A DNA stretch of 64,000 nt, taken from positions 2,477,398 to 2,541,397 of the forward strand of contig NZ_CP100461.1 of assembly GCF_024228675.1 (NCBI RefSeq), in the 5' to 3' direction. Below, piece after piece: positions 1-8,510 of this stretch. The notes beneath the pieces are model-generated. The model was not told where the DNA came from and did no database searches. It saw only the letters and a program-made list of their open reading frames with translations. Position 1 is the stretch's first letter. Each line of letters begins with the position of its first letter. Position numbers and translations under genes: made by a program. The stretch is from Salinigranum marinum. GTDB taxonomy: Archaea > Halobacteriota > Halobacteria > Halobacteriales > Haloferacaceae.

Positions 1-757
1 GGTAGACGAAACAGAACGCGTCGTCGCGGGCGACGGCGACGGTCGGGGGCGGGTCGGCCGAGCCGTGCTCCGGGATCGGATCCGTCTCGACCGGAAACCA
101 GGGCGGCTCGCGCGCCAGTTCGAGCGCCCGGTCGGCGTCGAGACAGTCGGCCGCGGCGGCGAGCGCCGCGTCGTCGGGCGGCGACTCCCGGCCCATGTGG
201 AGCCCGAGGTGACGCTCCGGTATCGACAGGTCGTCGCGCGGGGGCGTCCGGCCGAGATACGCGAGGCCGTCGGGGAGCGCGTCGCGGATGCCCGCCGCGT
301 GTCGTCCGCCGTGGGCGCGTGCGGCCACGACGCCGACGACGTCCACGTCGTGGCCGGACTCGGCGGCGTACGCGCGAAAGCCGAGGGCGGTCGCGGCGAC
401 GCTCTCCATCCCCGCGGCGGCGTCGACGACGAGCACCACGGGGAGCCCGAGGCCCGCGGCGACCGCCGCGGTGGACGTGTCGCCGTCGTACAGCCCCATC
501 ATCCCCTCGACGACGCAGACGTCGCCGTCGCCGCGAGCGTAGTTCCGCCGCGTCCCCGCCTTCCCCTGGAGCCACGGGTCGAGCGTCCGCGACGGTCGGT
601 CGCAGACGACCGCGTGGTGGCTCGGGTCGATGAAGTCCGGGCCGGCTTTCGCCGGCTGAACCGTCCGACCACCGTCGATCAGCGCCCGACAGAGCGCGAG
701 CGTCGTGACGGTCTTGCCGACGCCCGAGGCGGTGCCGGCGACGACGAGCCCCTTCAC
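1..757 (-). CDS. cbiA: Cobyrinate a,c-diamide synthase (partial)
   Basis: ATP- and glutamine-dependent amidation of the a and c side chains of cobyrinate in cobalamin synthesis. The translation opens with GLVVAGTASGVGKT, the dethiobiotin-synthetase-like P-loop of the CbiA/CobQ family, followed by KAGPDFIDPSHH and a VVEGMMGLYDGD block, all typical of CbiA. The GTG start at 757 overlaps the TGA of the upstream cbiZ gene by three bases, so the two are translationally coupled. The gene is last in the minus-strand cob operon as seen here. The C-terminal glutamine amidotransferase half lies beyond the left edge, so intactness cannot be judged. Confidence 0.9.
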   Translation of the reverse strand, partial: MKGLVVAGTASGVGKTVTTLALCRALIDGGRTVQPAKAGPDFIDPSHHAVVCDRPSRTLDPWLQGKAGTRRNYARGDGDVCVVEGMMGLYDGDTSTAAVAAGLGLPVVLVVDAAAGMESVAATALGFRAYAAESGHDVDVVGVVAARAHGGRHAAGIRDALPDGLAYLGRTPPRDDLSIPERHLGLHMGRESPPDDAALAAAADCLDADRALELAREPPWFPVETDPIPEHGSADPPPTVAVARDDAFCFVY

Positions 758-1542
758 AGCCGCGTCACCACCGCCCGAGTGTCGGTGACGACGCCGTACG
801 GGGCGTCCGCGACGGTCGGGATCTCGCCGTCGGCGTACCGCGAGTCGAGGCTGGCGAGCAGGGCGTCGCGGACGCACGCCCGCGCGGCCCGGCCGACGGG
901 CGTGGCGCTCCCCGAAAACCGGGCCCGAGGTCCCGCTGGATCGCAGGCCGCGACGACCGCGTCCGTGGTCGTGCCGGGGACGCCCGTGCGGGCGAGGAGC
1001 GTGGCGGCCTTCGCCTCCGCGGCGACGGTGAGGAGGTTCGCGAGCGCGCCGGGTGCGAGCGCGCGGGTGGTACCGACGACGACGTTGACCGTCCCGGGGT
1101 GTTCGGCGGGGCGATCGGTCGCGGAGTCGGAGCCGGCGTCGGACGCCTCGCCGTCGGTCACCGGCAGCGCCGCCGGGTTCGAGACGCCCGCGGTGACGAC
1201 CGCCTCGACGCCGTCGAGCCGTGCGCGCCGGGCGTGCGCCTGGGAGACGCCGGTCAGGAGCGTCGGTCCCGCGGCATCGAACCCGGCGTCGGTCCGCCGC
1301 GACTCGACGTAAGCGGCGAGGTCGGTCTCGGGCCAGCCGTCGGGGACGGTCACGTTGTACGCCGCCGGCCCGCGAGACTCCCCGCCGTTCCAGCCGGTCG
1401 AGAGCCACCGCGTCCGGGGACGAAGGAACCGGCAGACGCCCGCGTGGACGGTCGTCTCGAACACCTCGACTGGGGCGTCGGTACGGTCGGTCTCGACGGT
1501 CCCATCGGCGTCGGCGGGGGCGTCGGACGGCAGGTCAGACAC
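754..1542 (-). CDS. cbiZ: Adenosylcobinamide amidohydrolase
   Basis: Cleaves the aminopropanol side chain of adenosylcobinamide to return adenosylcobyrate for salvage. The 262-residue product has the CbiZ-type segments VTAGVSNPAAL and NVVVGTTRALAPGALANLL. A longer in-frame start exists, but the GTG at 1542 overlaps the cobD stop by eight bases, as the neighbouring genes do, so it is preferred. An acidic low-complexity stretch interrupts the middle (around residues 140-160), common in haloarchaeal proteins. Its position between cobD and cbiA supports the call. Confidence 0.88.
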   Translation of the reverse strand: MSDLPSDAPADADGTVETDRTDAPVEVFETTVHAGVCRFLRPRTRWLSTGWNGGESRGPAAYNVTVPDGWPETDLAAYVESRRTDAGFDAAGPTLLTGVSQAHARRARLDGVEAVVTAGVSNPAALPVTDGEASDAGSDSATDRPAEHPGTVNVVVGTTRALAPGALANLLTVAAEAKAATLLARTGVPGTTTDAVVAACDPAGPRARFSGSATPVGRAARACVRDALLASLDSRYADGEIPTVADAPYGVVTDTRAVVTRL

Positions 1543-2539
1543 GGGCGAGCGCCTCCAGCAGTCGGTCGTTTTCTTCACGGTGTTTGACCGCGACGCGGAC
1601 GTGTGAGTCGAGCCCGAAGCTCTCGCAGTCGCGGACGGCGATCCCCTGGCTCGCGAGGCCGTCTGTGATCGCCGCGACCGTGCGCGCGCCGACGCCGAGG
1701 AGCAAAAAGGGGGCGTCGGAGGGGTGTGGGTCGTATCCCTCGCTCACGAGGCGATCTCGCATGCGCTCGCGTTCGCTGGCGACCCGTTCTCGCGTGCGCG
1801 AGACGAACGCGTCCTGCCGGAGGCAGTGTGCCCCGACCGCGGCCGCGGGGGCCGAGAGGTTCCACGTGGGGCGGGCGGTCTCGATCCGGTCGAACGCGTC
1901 GCCGGTCGCACACGCGAAACCCATCCGGAGGCCGGGGAGGCCGAACATCTTGGTCAGCGACCGGCAGACGACGACGCCGTCGACCCCGGCGAGCGAGTCG
2001 GCCGGGGTGAAATCGAGGAACGCCTCGTCGACGACGAGGAGCGTTTCTTCGTCCCGGCAGCGGGCGACGAACCGGTCGAGGTCGTCGGGCGCAGGGAGAT
2101 CGCCGGTGGGGTTGTTCGGCGTGCAGACGACCGCGACGGCGTGGTCCGCGACGGGGGCGTCGAGCACCTCGTCGTGTGGGGCGAACGCAGGCGTGGCCCC
2201 CTGCAGACGGACCTCTCGGGCGTACTCGCCGAAGCTCGGCGTCGGGACGAGAACGCTCTCGCCGGGCGAGACGTGCGTGGCGAGCGCCAGGCGGATCGCC
2301 TCCGTCCCGCCCGCCGTCGGCACGACCTCGGACGGGGCACAGTCGACGTAGTCGGCGGCGGCCTCGCGGTAGTCAGCGTAGGAGTCGTCGGGGTAGCGGG
2401 TCGCGGCCGCGAACGCCTCGTCGTAGGCCGCCTCGACGCCCGGGGGACGTTCGGGGTTGGTGTTGGCGCTGAAGTCGAGCGGCGCGGTCGACCCGCCGTG
2501 GACGGCCCGGCCCACCTCGGCGACCGAGTCAGGGTCCAC
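1535..2539 (-). CDS. cobD: Threonine-phosphate decarboxylase (aminotransferase fold I/II)
   Basis: PLP enzyme expected to make (R)-1-amino-2-propanol phosphate from L-threonine phosphate for the cobalamin lower-arm linker. It has LDFSANTNP near the N-terminus, CTPNNPTGDLP, VVDEAFLDF and the PLP-lysine motif CRSLTKMFGLPGLRMGF. It is closely related to HisC, but the operon context decides for CobD. The GTG start at 2539 overlaps the cobT stop; a longer reading frame begins inside cobT and is not needed. About 334 residues, a normal length. Confidence 0.87.
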   Translation of the reverse strand: MDPDSVAEVGRAVHGGSTAPLDFSANTNPERPPGVEAAYDEAFAAATRYPDDSYADYREAAADYVDCAPSEVVPTAGGTEAIRLALATHVSPGESVLVPTPSFGEYAREVRLQGATPAFAPHDEVLDAPVADHAVAVVCTPNNPTGDLPAPDDLDRFVARCRDEETLLVVDEAFLDFTPADSLAGVDGVVVCRSLTKMFGLPGLRMGFACATGDAFDRIETARPTWNLSAPAAAVGAHCLRQDAFVSRTRERVASERERMRDRLVSEGYDPHPSDAPFLLLGVGARTVAAITDGLASQGIAVRDCESFGLDSHVRVAVKHREENDRLLEALARV

Positions 2540-3545
2540 GGGTCCCCTCCCGGTCACCGTCCGTGTCGCCCGAGACGCCGTCCCCAACGAGACTGTCGAG
2601 CAGCGCGAGCGCGCGGCCTTCGACCGCGTCGAGTGCGCCGGCGCGCTGGGCGAGCGCCAGCGCCCCGCCCATCGCCGCCCCCTCGCGCCCGACCGTGGCG
2701 TACTCCGAGAGGCGCTCGTCGGCGAAGCCGGGGTCGGTCACCGTCCGGTCGAGATCGAGGTCGCGCGCGGCGGGCGCGAGGTCGACGTGGTCGGCGACGT
2801 ACGACGTGGTGGCGAGTTCGAGCGGGGCGACCGAGCCCGCGTGGCGGACGAGCGCGCTCGCCGCGACCATCTGGGTGCCCCCGGCGAGCGTGACGCGCGT
2901 TCCCGATTCGAGCGCACCGACGGCGAGGCCGGAAACGACCGCGAGCACCGGATCACCGGCGAACCGGACGGCGAGTTCGGGATGGTGTGCCGACTCGCCG
3001 GGGGCGAGATCTGACGCCGCGAGCGCCGCCTCGGCGAGTTCCTCCTTCCGGGCGAGCGGGTTGTCGGAGAGCGACGACGACACCGGGTACGGCTCGCCGA
3101 GCGCCCGCATCGTGGCCAGCGCGGTCGTCGTCCCGCCGGGGATCGTCTCGCCGACCACGAGGTGGTCCTCGTTCAGCCGCTCGGCGAACGCCTTCGCCGC
3201 GGCGAACGCGCCCGGTGCGGTGGGGACCGGGTCGGGGTCGCGGACGTCGTGGCCGGGCTTCGCGCCGAAGCCGACCGTCGGCGCACCCGTCGGCTTCGCC
3301 AGTCCGCCGTCGCAGACGACGACGTCCAGACCGAGCAGTTCGACGACGGCCCGCGTCACCAGCGCGGGCGTCGGACAGCCGGTCGGACTCACGGGGACGA
3401 ACGAGGAGCGGACGAGGCGGCCGTACCGGACGAGTTCGGCGTCGGCGCTCGGCGTGTGCCAGCGCAGTTCGGGAGTGGCTCCCGCCGCGCTGATGCCGTC
3501 GACGGCCGCCGTGCGGGTCGTCCCCGCGACGAGCATCAGTCGCAT
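2529..3545 (-). CDS. cobT: Archaeal CobT-like nicotinate-nucleotide dimethylbenzimidazole phosphoribosyltransferase
   Basis: Expected to activate the lower-ligand base to its alpha-riboside phosphate. The 338-residue product starts MRLMLVAGTTRTA and contains PTGCPTPALVTRA, VGETIPGGTTTALATM and VTLAGGTQMVAASAL, which match the archaeal CobT-like family more than bacterial CobT. The start at 3545 overlaps the end of cobY by ten bases. The C-terminus is a short acidic tail whose codons carry the cobD start. Confidence 0.85.
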   Translation of the reverse strand: MRLMLVAGTTRTAAVDGISAAGATPELRWHTPSADAELVRYGRLVRSSFVPVSPTGCPTPALVTRAVVELLGLDVVVCDGGLAKPTGAPTVGFGAKPGHDVRDPDPVPTAPGAFAAAKAFAERLNEDHLVVGETIPGGTTTALATMRALGEPYPVSSSLSDNPLARKEELAEAALAASDLAPGESAHHPELAVRFAGDPVLAVVSGLAVGALESGTRVTLAGGTQMVAASALVRHAGSVAPLELATTSYVADHVDLAPAARDLDLDRTVTDPGFADERLSEYATVGREGAAMGGALALAQRAGALDAVEGRALALLDSLVGDGVSGDTDGDREGTRGP

Positions 3546-4198
3546 CGCGACTCGGCCACCTCCAGGTCGGTGGGATGGTTGACGTTCACGGCCAGCCGTT
3601 CGTCGTCGACGACAGACACGCTTTCGATCTCTTCGGTCTCTTCGGCCTCTTCGGCCTCTTCGGCCTCTTCGGCCTCTTCGGCCTCTTCGGCCTCTTCGGC
3701 GTCGACGCCGACGACGTTCAACCCCGTCGGCGCGACCGCGCGGCCGTCGTGGTCGAACTGGGTGTCGACGCTCACACCGAGCGAGCACTTCAGGGCGACG
3801 GGGACACAGACCGTGAGCGACGCCACGCCCTCCGCGCTCCGTGCGTCGGCGAGCGCGCGGTCGACGTGGTCGGGCGCGAGATGCGGGAGGTCGGCGACGA
3901 CGGTGAGCACGGGCGAGCCGACGGCGTCGAGCGCGTGGCGGAGGTCCGCGACGTAGCCGTCGCCGGGCGCGTCGACGACGGCGAGCCCGAGTTCGCGGGC
4001 GCGGGCACGCGTCTCTGGCGTCCGCGGCGAGGGCACGGCGTGGACGGTCGAGACGGCGCTCGCGCGGAGCGCGCGGACGACGCGGTCGAGCATCGGCTCC
4101 CCGCAGACGGTGACGAGCGGTTTCTCTTCTCCTCCCTCCAGCCGCGTCCCCGCCCCACCGCACAGGACGAGCGCCGGGAGGGTTACAGAAGCGCCCAC
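3536..4198 (-). CDS. cobY: Adenosylcobinamide-phosphate guanylyltransferase
   Basis: Archaeal non-orthologous replacement for CobU guanylyltransferase: GTP plus adenosylcobinamide phosphate gives adenosylcobinamide-GDP. The N-terminus PALVLCGGAGTRLEGGEEKP is the nucleotidyltransferase signature, followed by VVADLPHLAPD and a C-terminal NVNHPTDL. Residues about 167-190 are seven AEE triplets and one TEE, encoded by a perfect 9-base tandem repeat, an unusual glutamate linker before the last strand. The gene overlaps cobS upstream and cobT downstream. Confidence 0.9.
   Translation of the reverse strand: MGASVTLPALVLCGGAGTRLEGGEEKPLVTVCGEPMLDRVVRALRASAVSTVHAVPSPRTPETRARARELGLAVVDAPGDGYVADLRHALDAVGSPVLTVVADLPHLAPDHVDRALADARSAEGVASLTVCVPVALKCSLGVSVDTQFDHDGRAVAPTGLNVVGVDAEEAEEAEEAEEAEEAEEAEETEEIESVSVVDDERLAVNVNHPTDLEVAESRCD
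3629..3700 (-). repeat. 9-bp tandem repeat inside cobY (8 units)
   Basis: Eight head-to-tail units of CTCTTCGGC on the + strand, the first ending in T instead of C, spanning 72 bases. Read on the minus strand they encode (AEE)7-TEE. Whole codons are repeated, so copy-number changes keep the frame. Slippage-prone repeats of this purity are rare within enzyme genes. Confidence 0.97.
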
Positions 4199-4944
4199 GC
4201 GACCACCCCCGCGTGGACGCCGACGGCGCGGCCGAGTTCGTTCGCCGCGCCGAAGACGTCACCGCTGACACCGCCCAGTGCCCCCCGTGCCCAGCGCAGC
4301 AGCAAGACCGCGACGACCGGGCCGCCGAGGAGCGCCGCGACGACCGCCGGCGTGCCCAGGGGCGGGGCGAGCGCGAGGACGGGGACGGCGGCGACGAGCG
4401 TGGGAAGAAGCGCCGCGGCGTCCGCCTCGTCGGCGAGGGCGGAGCCGAGTCCCTCGTGGGCGGCGTCGCCGAGACAGACGAGCGTCGCCATCCCCGTCTT
4501 GGCCCCGATCTCGGCCGCGAGCGCGATGGTCGCGGCGACGCGCGGGCCCGATCCGGCCATTCCGAGCGCGCCGAGCGTCAGCGCCGCGAGCGTCAACACG
4601 ACAGCGAGCGTCCCGCCGACGCCGGTGTCAGCGTCCTTCAGGGCCGCCCGGCGACGCTCTCGATCCGTCGAGTCGTCGTGGACGGCGGCGGCGTCGGCGA
4701 CGTCGGCGAGGCCGTCGGCGTGGGTGACGCCCGTCAGCAGGTAGAGCGTCACGAGGTAGAGCGCGGCGGTGGTCGAAAGCGGCAACGGGAGGGCGAGCGG
4801 GAGCGCGGCGAAGCCGCCGACGACGTAGCCCGCGAGGACGAACGCCACCGGCGTCCGCCGAAAGGCGTCCCAGGCCCGCTCGTCGCCGCCGACGGGGAGC
4901 CGCGTCAGGAACGCCAACGCGCCCTGCAGCGCCCTCAGAACCAC
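4183..4944 (-). CDS. cobS: Adenosylcobinamide-GDP ribazoletransferase (cobalamin synthase)
   Basis: Membrane enzyme joining adenosylcobinamide-GDP and alpha-ribazole(-phosphate). The 253-residue protein has the family motif TGVTHADGLADVADA near residues 71-85, ALKDADTGVGGTLAVV and several hydrophobic segments rich in Ala, Leu and Val. The 3' end overlaps cobY by 16 bases and the 5' end overlaps cbiB by ten, consistent with one polycistron. Confidence 0.92.
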   Translation of the reverse strand: MVLRALQGALAFLTRLPVGGDERAWDAFRRTPVAFVLAGYVVGGFAALPLALPLPLSTTAALYLVTLYLLTGVTHADGLADVADAAAVHDDSTDRERRRAALKDADTGVGGTLAVVLTLAALTLGALGMAGSGPRVAATIALAAEIGAKTGMATLVCLGDAAHEGLGSALADEADAAALLPTLVAAVPVLALAPPLGTPAVVAALLGGPVVAVLLLRWARGALGGVSGDVFGAANELGRAVGVHAGVVAWALL

Positions 4945-5837
4945 GCGACCACCCCCGCGAGGGCGAACGCGAGCAGGCCGGCGCGGGTGACCAGCGCGCC
5001 GGCGCGGCGGGCGTCGGCGACGCTCGGGGCCGAGCCGAAGTCGAGGACGTACACACCCGGTTTTTCGAGCGCGACACCCAACACCGCCGCGAGCGTCGCC
5101 ATCGGCCAGCCGGAGTTCGGCGACGGCGGGTTCCGTGCCTGCTTGCGCGCCCGCGAGAGTGCACCGGGGTCAAGCGCGACGGCGGCGATCAGTACGGCCG
5201 TCAGGCGCGCGGGAAGCCACATCGTCAGATCGTCGAGGCGGGCGCTGGCGGTGCCGTGAGGCTTGTGCGGGTAGCCGAGCATGGAGTCGAGGGTGTTGAC
5301 CGCCTTGACCCAGGTCGCGGCGGCCGCGGCACCCGCCAGCGAGAGGGGGGCGACGAGCGCGAACGCCGCGAGCGGGGCGACGAGGCCGTCGGCGAGGTTC
5401 TCCCCGAGGCTCTCGACCGCGGCGCTTCTGACCTCCGACCCCGACAGCGCGCTCGCGTCGCGGCCGGCGAGCGACCGGAGGGCCGTCCGGGCGGCCGGGA
5501 GATCGTCGTTCGAGAGCGTCACCACCCGCCGGGCCTCGTCGGTGAGCAGGCGGAGGCTCGTGGTCGAAAACAGGACGAGTCCCGTCGTGAGGGCTGCGAG
5601 CGCGGTCGAGAAGCCGAGTCCACGGATCAGCGCGAAGACGGCACCGCTGGCGAGAAGCGGGAGGGAAACGGCGACGACGCTTCCGACGAGCGTCGGCGCG
5701 GGCCACGCCCGGTCCGCGGGGGCGACGAGTCGGCCGAACAGCGCCACCGGGTGGACGCTCGCGGGCGGTTCGGCCACCAGCCGGTCGAGGAGCGCGGCGA
5801 GGCCGACCGCGGCGGTCGCCGTCACAGGCATCCACAC
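4935..5837 (-). CDS. cbiB: Adenosylcobinamide-phosphate synthase
   Basis: Membrane protein that attaches aminopropanol (phosphate) to adenosylcobyrate. The N-terminus has LLDRLVAEPPASVHPVALFG, typical of CbiB/CobD. The internal ENLADGLVAPL and LGYPHKPHGTASARLDDL correspond to the conserved loop motifs. Four to five hydrophobic helices are visible across 300 residues. A second ATG two codons in could equally be the start. It overlaps the upstream HAD gene by 16 bases. Confidence 0.9.
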   Translation of the reverse strand: MWMPVTATAAVGLAALLDRLVAEPPASVHPVALFGRLVAPADRAWPAPTLVGSVVAVSLPLLASGAVFALIRGLGFSTALAALTTGLVLFSTTSLRLLTDEARRVVTLSNDDLPAARTALRSLAGRDASALSGSEVRSAAVESLGENLADGLVAPLAAFALVAPLSLAGAAAAATWVKAVNTLDSMLGYPHKPHGTASARLDDLTMWLPARLTAVLIAAVALDPGALSRARKQARNPPSPNSGWPMATLAAVLGVALEKPGVYVLDFGSAPSVADARRAGALVTRAGLLAFALAGVVAWF

Positions 5838-6517
5838 CTCGTGTCCCGCTCACGCGTCTCGCGGCCGCCGTCGGTCCGCGTCCCGTCGCCCTCCGCCGTC
5901 CGGTCGGCGAGCCACGCGGGGAACTCGGCGAGCGGGACCTCGCGGACGTCGACGAAGGTGCCGCCGAGCCGGTCGATCCCGCCGTCGGTCGCCCGAGAGT
6001 CGCCGACGTGGACGAGCGTCTCGACTGAACTGTCGAGCGCGGCGGCGACGGTCTCGAAGGCGGCGGGTGCGGGCTTGCGCCAGCCACAGCCGACGCTCGT
6101 GACGACGCTGTCGAATCGCTTCCGAGAGAGGTCCGAGCGGACGAGCGTCCGCCCGACGAGTTCGGGGACGCTACAGTTCGAGAGCAGGCCGACTGGGCCG
6201 CGGTCGCGGGCGGCGTCGACGGCCGCGACCGCACCCGGGCGCGTTCGAACCTGGGGGTCGAACGCCGAGACGATCGCCCGTCTGACGGCGTTGTCCGACG
6301 CGGTCACGCCCCGCGAGCGAAGAACGCTCCCGACGTGTGCCGGCAGCGGGATCTCGGCGCCGTCGGGGGCGTCGATCTGCGGCTCCCGGTAGGCCTCGCC
6401 GAAGTCGGCGGGGACGGCCACGTCGCGGGCTCGGAGTTCCGCTGCGACGGCGGCCGCGGGGTCGTCCGGTCGGTCGACGTCGACGAGGGTTCCGAAGAGG
6501 TCGAACGAGACTGCCAC
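5822..6517 (-). CDS. HAD-superfamily hydrolase, first gene of the cobalamin operon
   Basis: A 231-residue haloacid-dehalogenase-like phosphatase. Motif I is SFDLFGTLVD at the N-terminus (nucleophile Asp in DxFGT), motif II is LLSNCS, motif III is the Lys in GWRKPAPAAF, and motif IV is HVGDSRATD. It overlaps cbiB and is cotranscribed with the cobamide assembly genes. Archaeal pathways need a phosphatase to remove the 5'-phosphate from alpha-ribazole or cobalamin phosphate, and no other phosphatase is seen in this operon, so that role is a reasonable inference. The C-terminus is a charged Arg/Asp/Glu tail ending in Cys-Gly-Cys-Leu. Confidence 0.85.
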   Translation of the reverse strand: MAVSFDLFGTLVDVDRPDDPAAAVAAELRARDVAVPADFGEAYREPQIDAPDGAEIPLPAHVGSVLRSRGVTASDNAVRRAIVSAFDPQVRTRPGAVAAVDAARDRGPVGLLSNCSVPELVGRTLVRSDLSRKRFDSVVTSVGCGWRKPAPAAFETVAAALDSSVETLVHVGDSRATDGGIDRLGGTFVDVREVPLAEFPAWLADRTAEGDGTRTDGGRETRERDTRCGCL

Positions 6518-6604
6518 TACGCGTGGATCGGTGAAAGTGAACTTGAAGATGACGGGTGTCGCGAGCCACCGCCGGAAGCACCGGGCTGACGGCGTTGGTT
6601 CCGC

Positions 6605-7588
6605 CTACCAGCGGTGGTGGACGTGTTCGCGGACGTGGGCGTCGTAGACGTCGGAGACGATGCCGTGTCGTTCGTGCGAGAGGGGTGGGTGGTCCGCCGC
6701 GGCGACGTTCCCCTCGATGTGCTCGGGCGTGGTCGAGCCGGGAATGACGGTGCTGACCGCGTCGTGGTCGAGGATCCACCGCAGGGTGAACCCCGCGAGC
6801 GTCATCTCCTCGGGGACGGCTCGTTCGAGGTCGTCGACTGCGTCGAGCCCCGCGTCGAGCGGGACGCCCGCGAACGTCTCGCCGACGTCGAACGCCTCGC
6901 CGTCGCGGTTGAAGTTGCGGTGGTCGTTCTCGGGGAACGTCGTCTCGCGGTCGATCGCACCCGTCAGGAGCCCCGACGCGAGCGGGACGCGGACGATGAC
7001 GCCGACGTTCTCTCGATACGCCTCACGGAAGAACAGCTCCGACGGGCGCTGGCGGAACGGGTTGAAGATGATCTGGACCGTCTCGACGCCGGGGTACTCG
7101 ATGGCCTTCAGCGCCTCCTCGCACTTCTCGACGCTGACGCCGTAGGCGTCGATCCGGCCCTCGTCTTTCAGCCGAGACAGGGCGTCGAACGTCTCGGGCT
7201 GGTAGTAGGCGTCGGTCGGGGGACAGTGCAACTGCAGGAGGTCGAGCGAGTCGACGCCGAGGTTCTCCCGGGAGCGGTCGACGAACGACGAGAGGTGGTC
7301 GTAGTCGTAGTCGGCGGCGACGTGGGGATCGAGCCGGCGGCCGGCCTTGGTCGCGACGACCACGTCGTCGGACGCGTCGCGTTCGTCGAGCACTGCTCGG
7401 ATGTGACGTTCGCTTCGGCCGTCGCCGTAGACGTCGGCCGTGTCGAGGAAGTCCACGCCGGCGTCGAGCGCGGTGCGGACCGCCTCGCGCCCCGCCTCGT
7501 CGGACACGTCTCCCCAGTCGGAGCCGATGTTCCACGTGCCGAGACCGATCTCCCCTACCTCGTACGGGCCGAGTTGGCGCGTTTGCAT
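6605..7588 (-). CDS. Aldo/keto reductase
   Basis: NAD(P)H-dependent oxidoreductase of 327 residues with the complete family tetrad: Asp and Tyr in FLDTADVYGDGRSE (near residues 48-55), Lys in VVVATKAGR and His in LLQLHCPP. The C-terminal nucleotide-binding block STVIPGSTTPEHIEGN is also present. It lies 87 bases upstream of the cob operon in the same direction and could share its transcript, but no cobalamin-related role is known. Substrate unknown. Confidence 0.9.
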   Translation of the reverse strand: MQTRQLGPYEVGEIGLGTWNIGSDWGDVSDEAGREAVRTALDAGVDFLDTADVYGDGRSERHIRAVLDERDASDDVVVATKAGRRLDPHVAADYDYDHLSSFVDRSRENLGVDSLDLLQLHCPPTDAYYQPETFDALSRLKDEGRIDAYGVSVEKCEEALKAIEYPGVETVQIIFNPFRQRPSELFFREAYRENVGVIVRVPLASGLLTGAIDRETTFPENDHRNFNRDGEAFDVGETFAGVPLDAGLDAVDDLERAVPEEMTLAGFTLRWILDHDAVSTVIPGSTTPEHIEGNVAAADHPPLSHERHGIVSDVYDAHVREHVHHRW

Positions 7589-7729
7589 ACGTACTCGTAG
7601 CGAGGCCGCGCCCCTAAGTGCGTGTGCGCAGGCAGAGAGTGCCGGCTCGCGTCGGCTGGAAGACAGCCGACGGACAAACGTCCGACACGGTGTAAACGTT
7701 CAAGTACTCCGACGTACATCGGGCAGATG

Positions 7730-8284
7730 ATGAGTAAGATCACTTTCCGTGCCGACGATGACCTCGTCAGACGCCTCGAGGAGTTCGACGCGTCGAAAAG
7801 CGAGGTCATGCGCGAGGCGCTCCGCGCGTACCTCGACGGGACGGGACGTGAGACGTCGCAGACGCCGGGAGACAGCGTCGACGACGCCCTGGCCGCGCGG
7901 GTGGACTCTCTGATCACAGAGCGGCTAGACGAGCGTTTACACGGGCGAGCGGCCCGCAGAGACCCACAGGAGGTCAACGTCAACATCTCCGTCGACGGCG
8001 TCGCGCCCGAACCCCGCGTAAACGGGGAGTCCGACGCGGACGCGAGTGCAGACGATCGTAAGACACCTGGGGTGCGCGCGGACGACGAGTTGCAAACGGA
8101 CGGCGCGCCGTGTAGCCAGTGTGGCGAAACCGTCGCTCCTGACCACGTATACTGCCCGAACTGCGGGGAGAAGACGTCACAGCTCGCGTTCTGTGAGTGC
8201 GGCGACGAGCTCCGATCGGACTGGGCGTTCTGCCCCGGTTGCGGCCGACGAACGCCCGCTGCGGACGTTCTCGACCGACCGTAA
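7730..8284 (+). CDS. cdrL: RHH regulator with double zinc ribbon (CdrL-like)
   Basis: A 184-residue protein with an N-terminal ribbon-helix-helix DNA-binding domain (KITFRADDDLVRRLEEFDAS, then EVMREALRAYLDG). An acidic linker and two C-terminal zinc ribbons follow, with Cys pairs at CSQC/CPNC and CECG/CPGC. The position directly before cdrS-ftsZ2 matches the haloarchaeal cell-division regulator CdrL, reported to control that operon. Two adjacent ATG codons (7727, 7730) are possible. A GTAAGAC heptamer also lies inside the coding region at 8058-8064. Confidence 0.85.
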   Translation: MSKITFRADDDLVRRLEEFDASKSEVMREALRAYLDGTGRETSQTPGDSVDDALAARVDSLITERLDERLHGRAARRDPQEVNVNISVDGVAPEPRVNGESDADASADDRKTPGVRADDELQTDGAPCSQCGETVAPDHVYCPNCGEKTSQLAFCECGDELRSDWAFCPGCGRRTPAADVLDRP

Positions 8285-8320
8285 ACGCCGAAATGCGTAC
8301 TAACAGTCCTCGAAACGTCC

Positions 8321-8492
8321 GACTTACGTTTTTGTCTTACGGTCGCCGGTAGATTTATAATACAAGCGGAATACCATACGATCGCGTAAGACGGTCGTCT
8401 TACAGCGTTCCCGGACGGTGGCACGGTGTGCCGCCGGTGTTCGGTTCGAGCGTGTAAGACGATAACACGGGCCGACATCCGAGCCGTCTTAC
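8321..8492. promoter_or_regulatory. Cluster of GTAAGAC/GTCTTAC sites before cdrS-ftsZ2
   Basis: Five exact copies of one heptamer in either orientation lie between cdrL and cdrS: GTCTTAC at 8334-8340, GTAAGAC at 8386-8392, GTCTTAC at 8397-8403, GTAAGAC at 8454-8460 and GTCTTAC at 8486-8492. A one-mismatch copy, GACTTAC, is at 8321-8327. The pair at 8386-8403 forms an inverted repeat with a four-base spacer. A TATA-like TTTATAA is at 8354-8360. Inverted short boxes are what dimeric RHH proteins bind, so these are probable operators for CdrL and/or CdrS. Confidence 0.8.
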
Positions 8493-8510
8493 CGGGGGAA
8501 TGCAACAACC

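Noticed and set aside
65-1312. Long + strand open frame opposite cbiZ and cbiA
   Set aside because: Low-complexity, Arg/Ala-rich and opposite clear cobalamin genes; a high-GC shadow.
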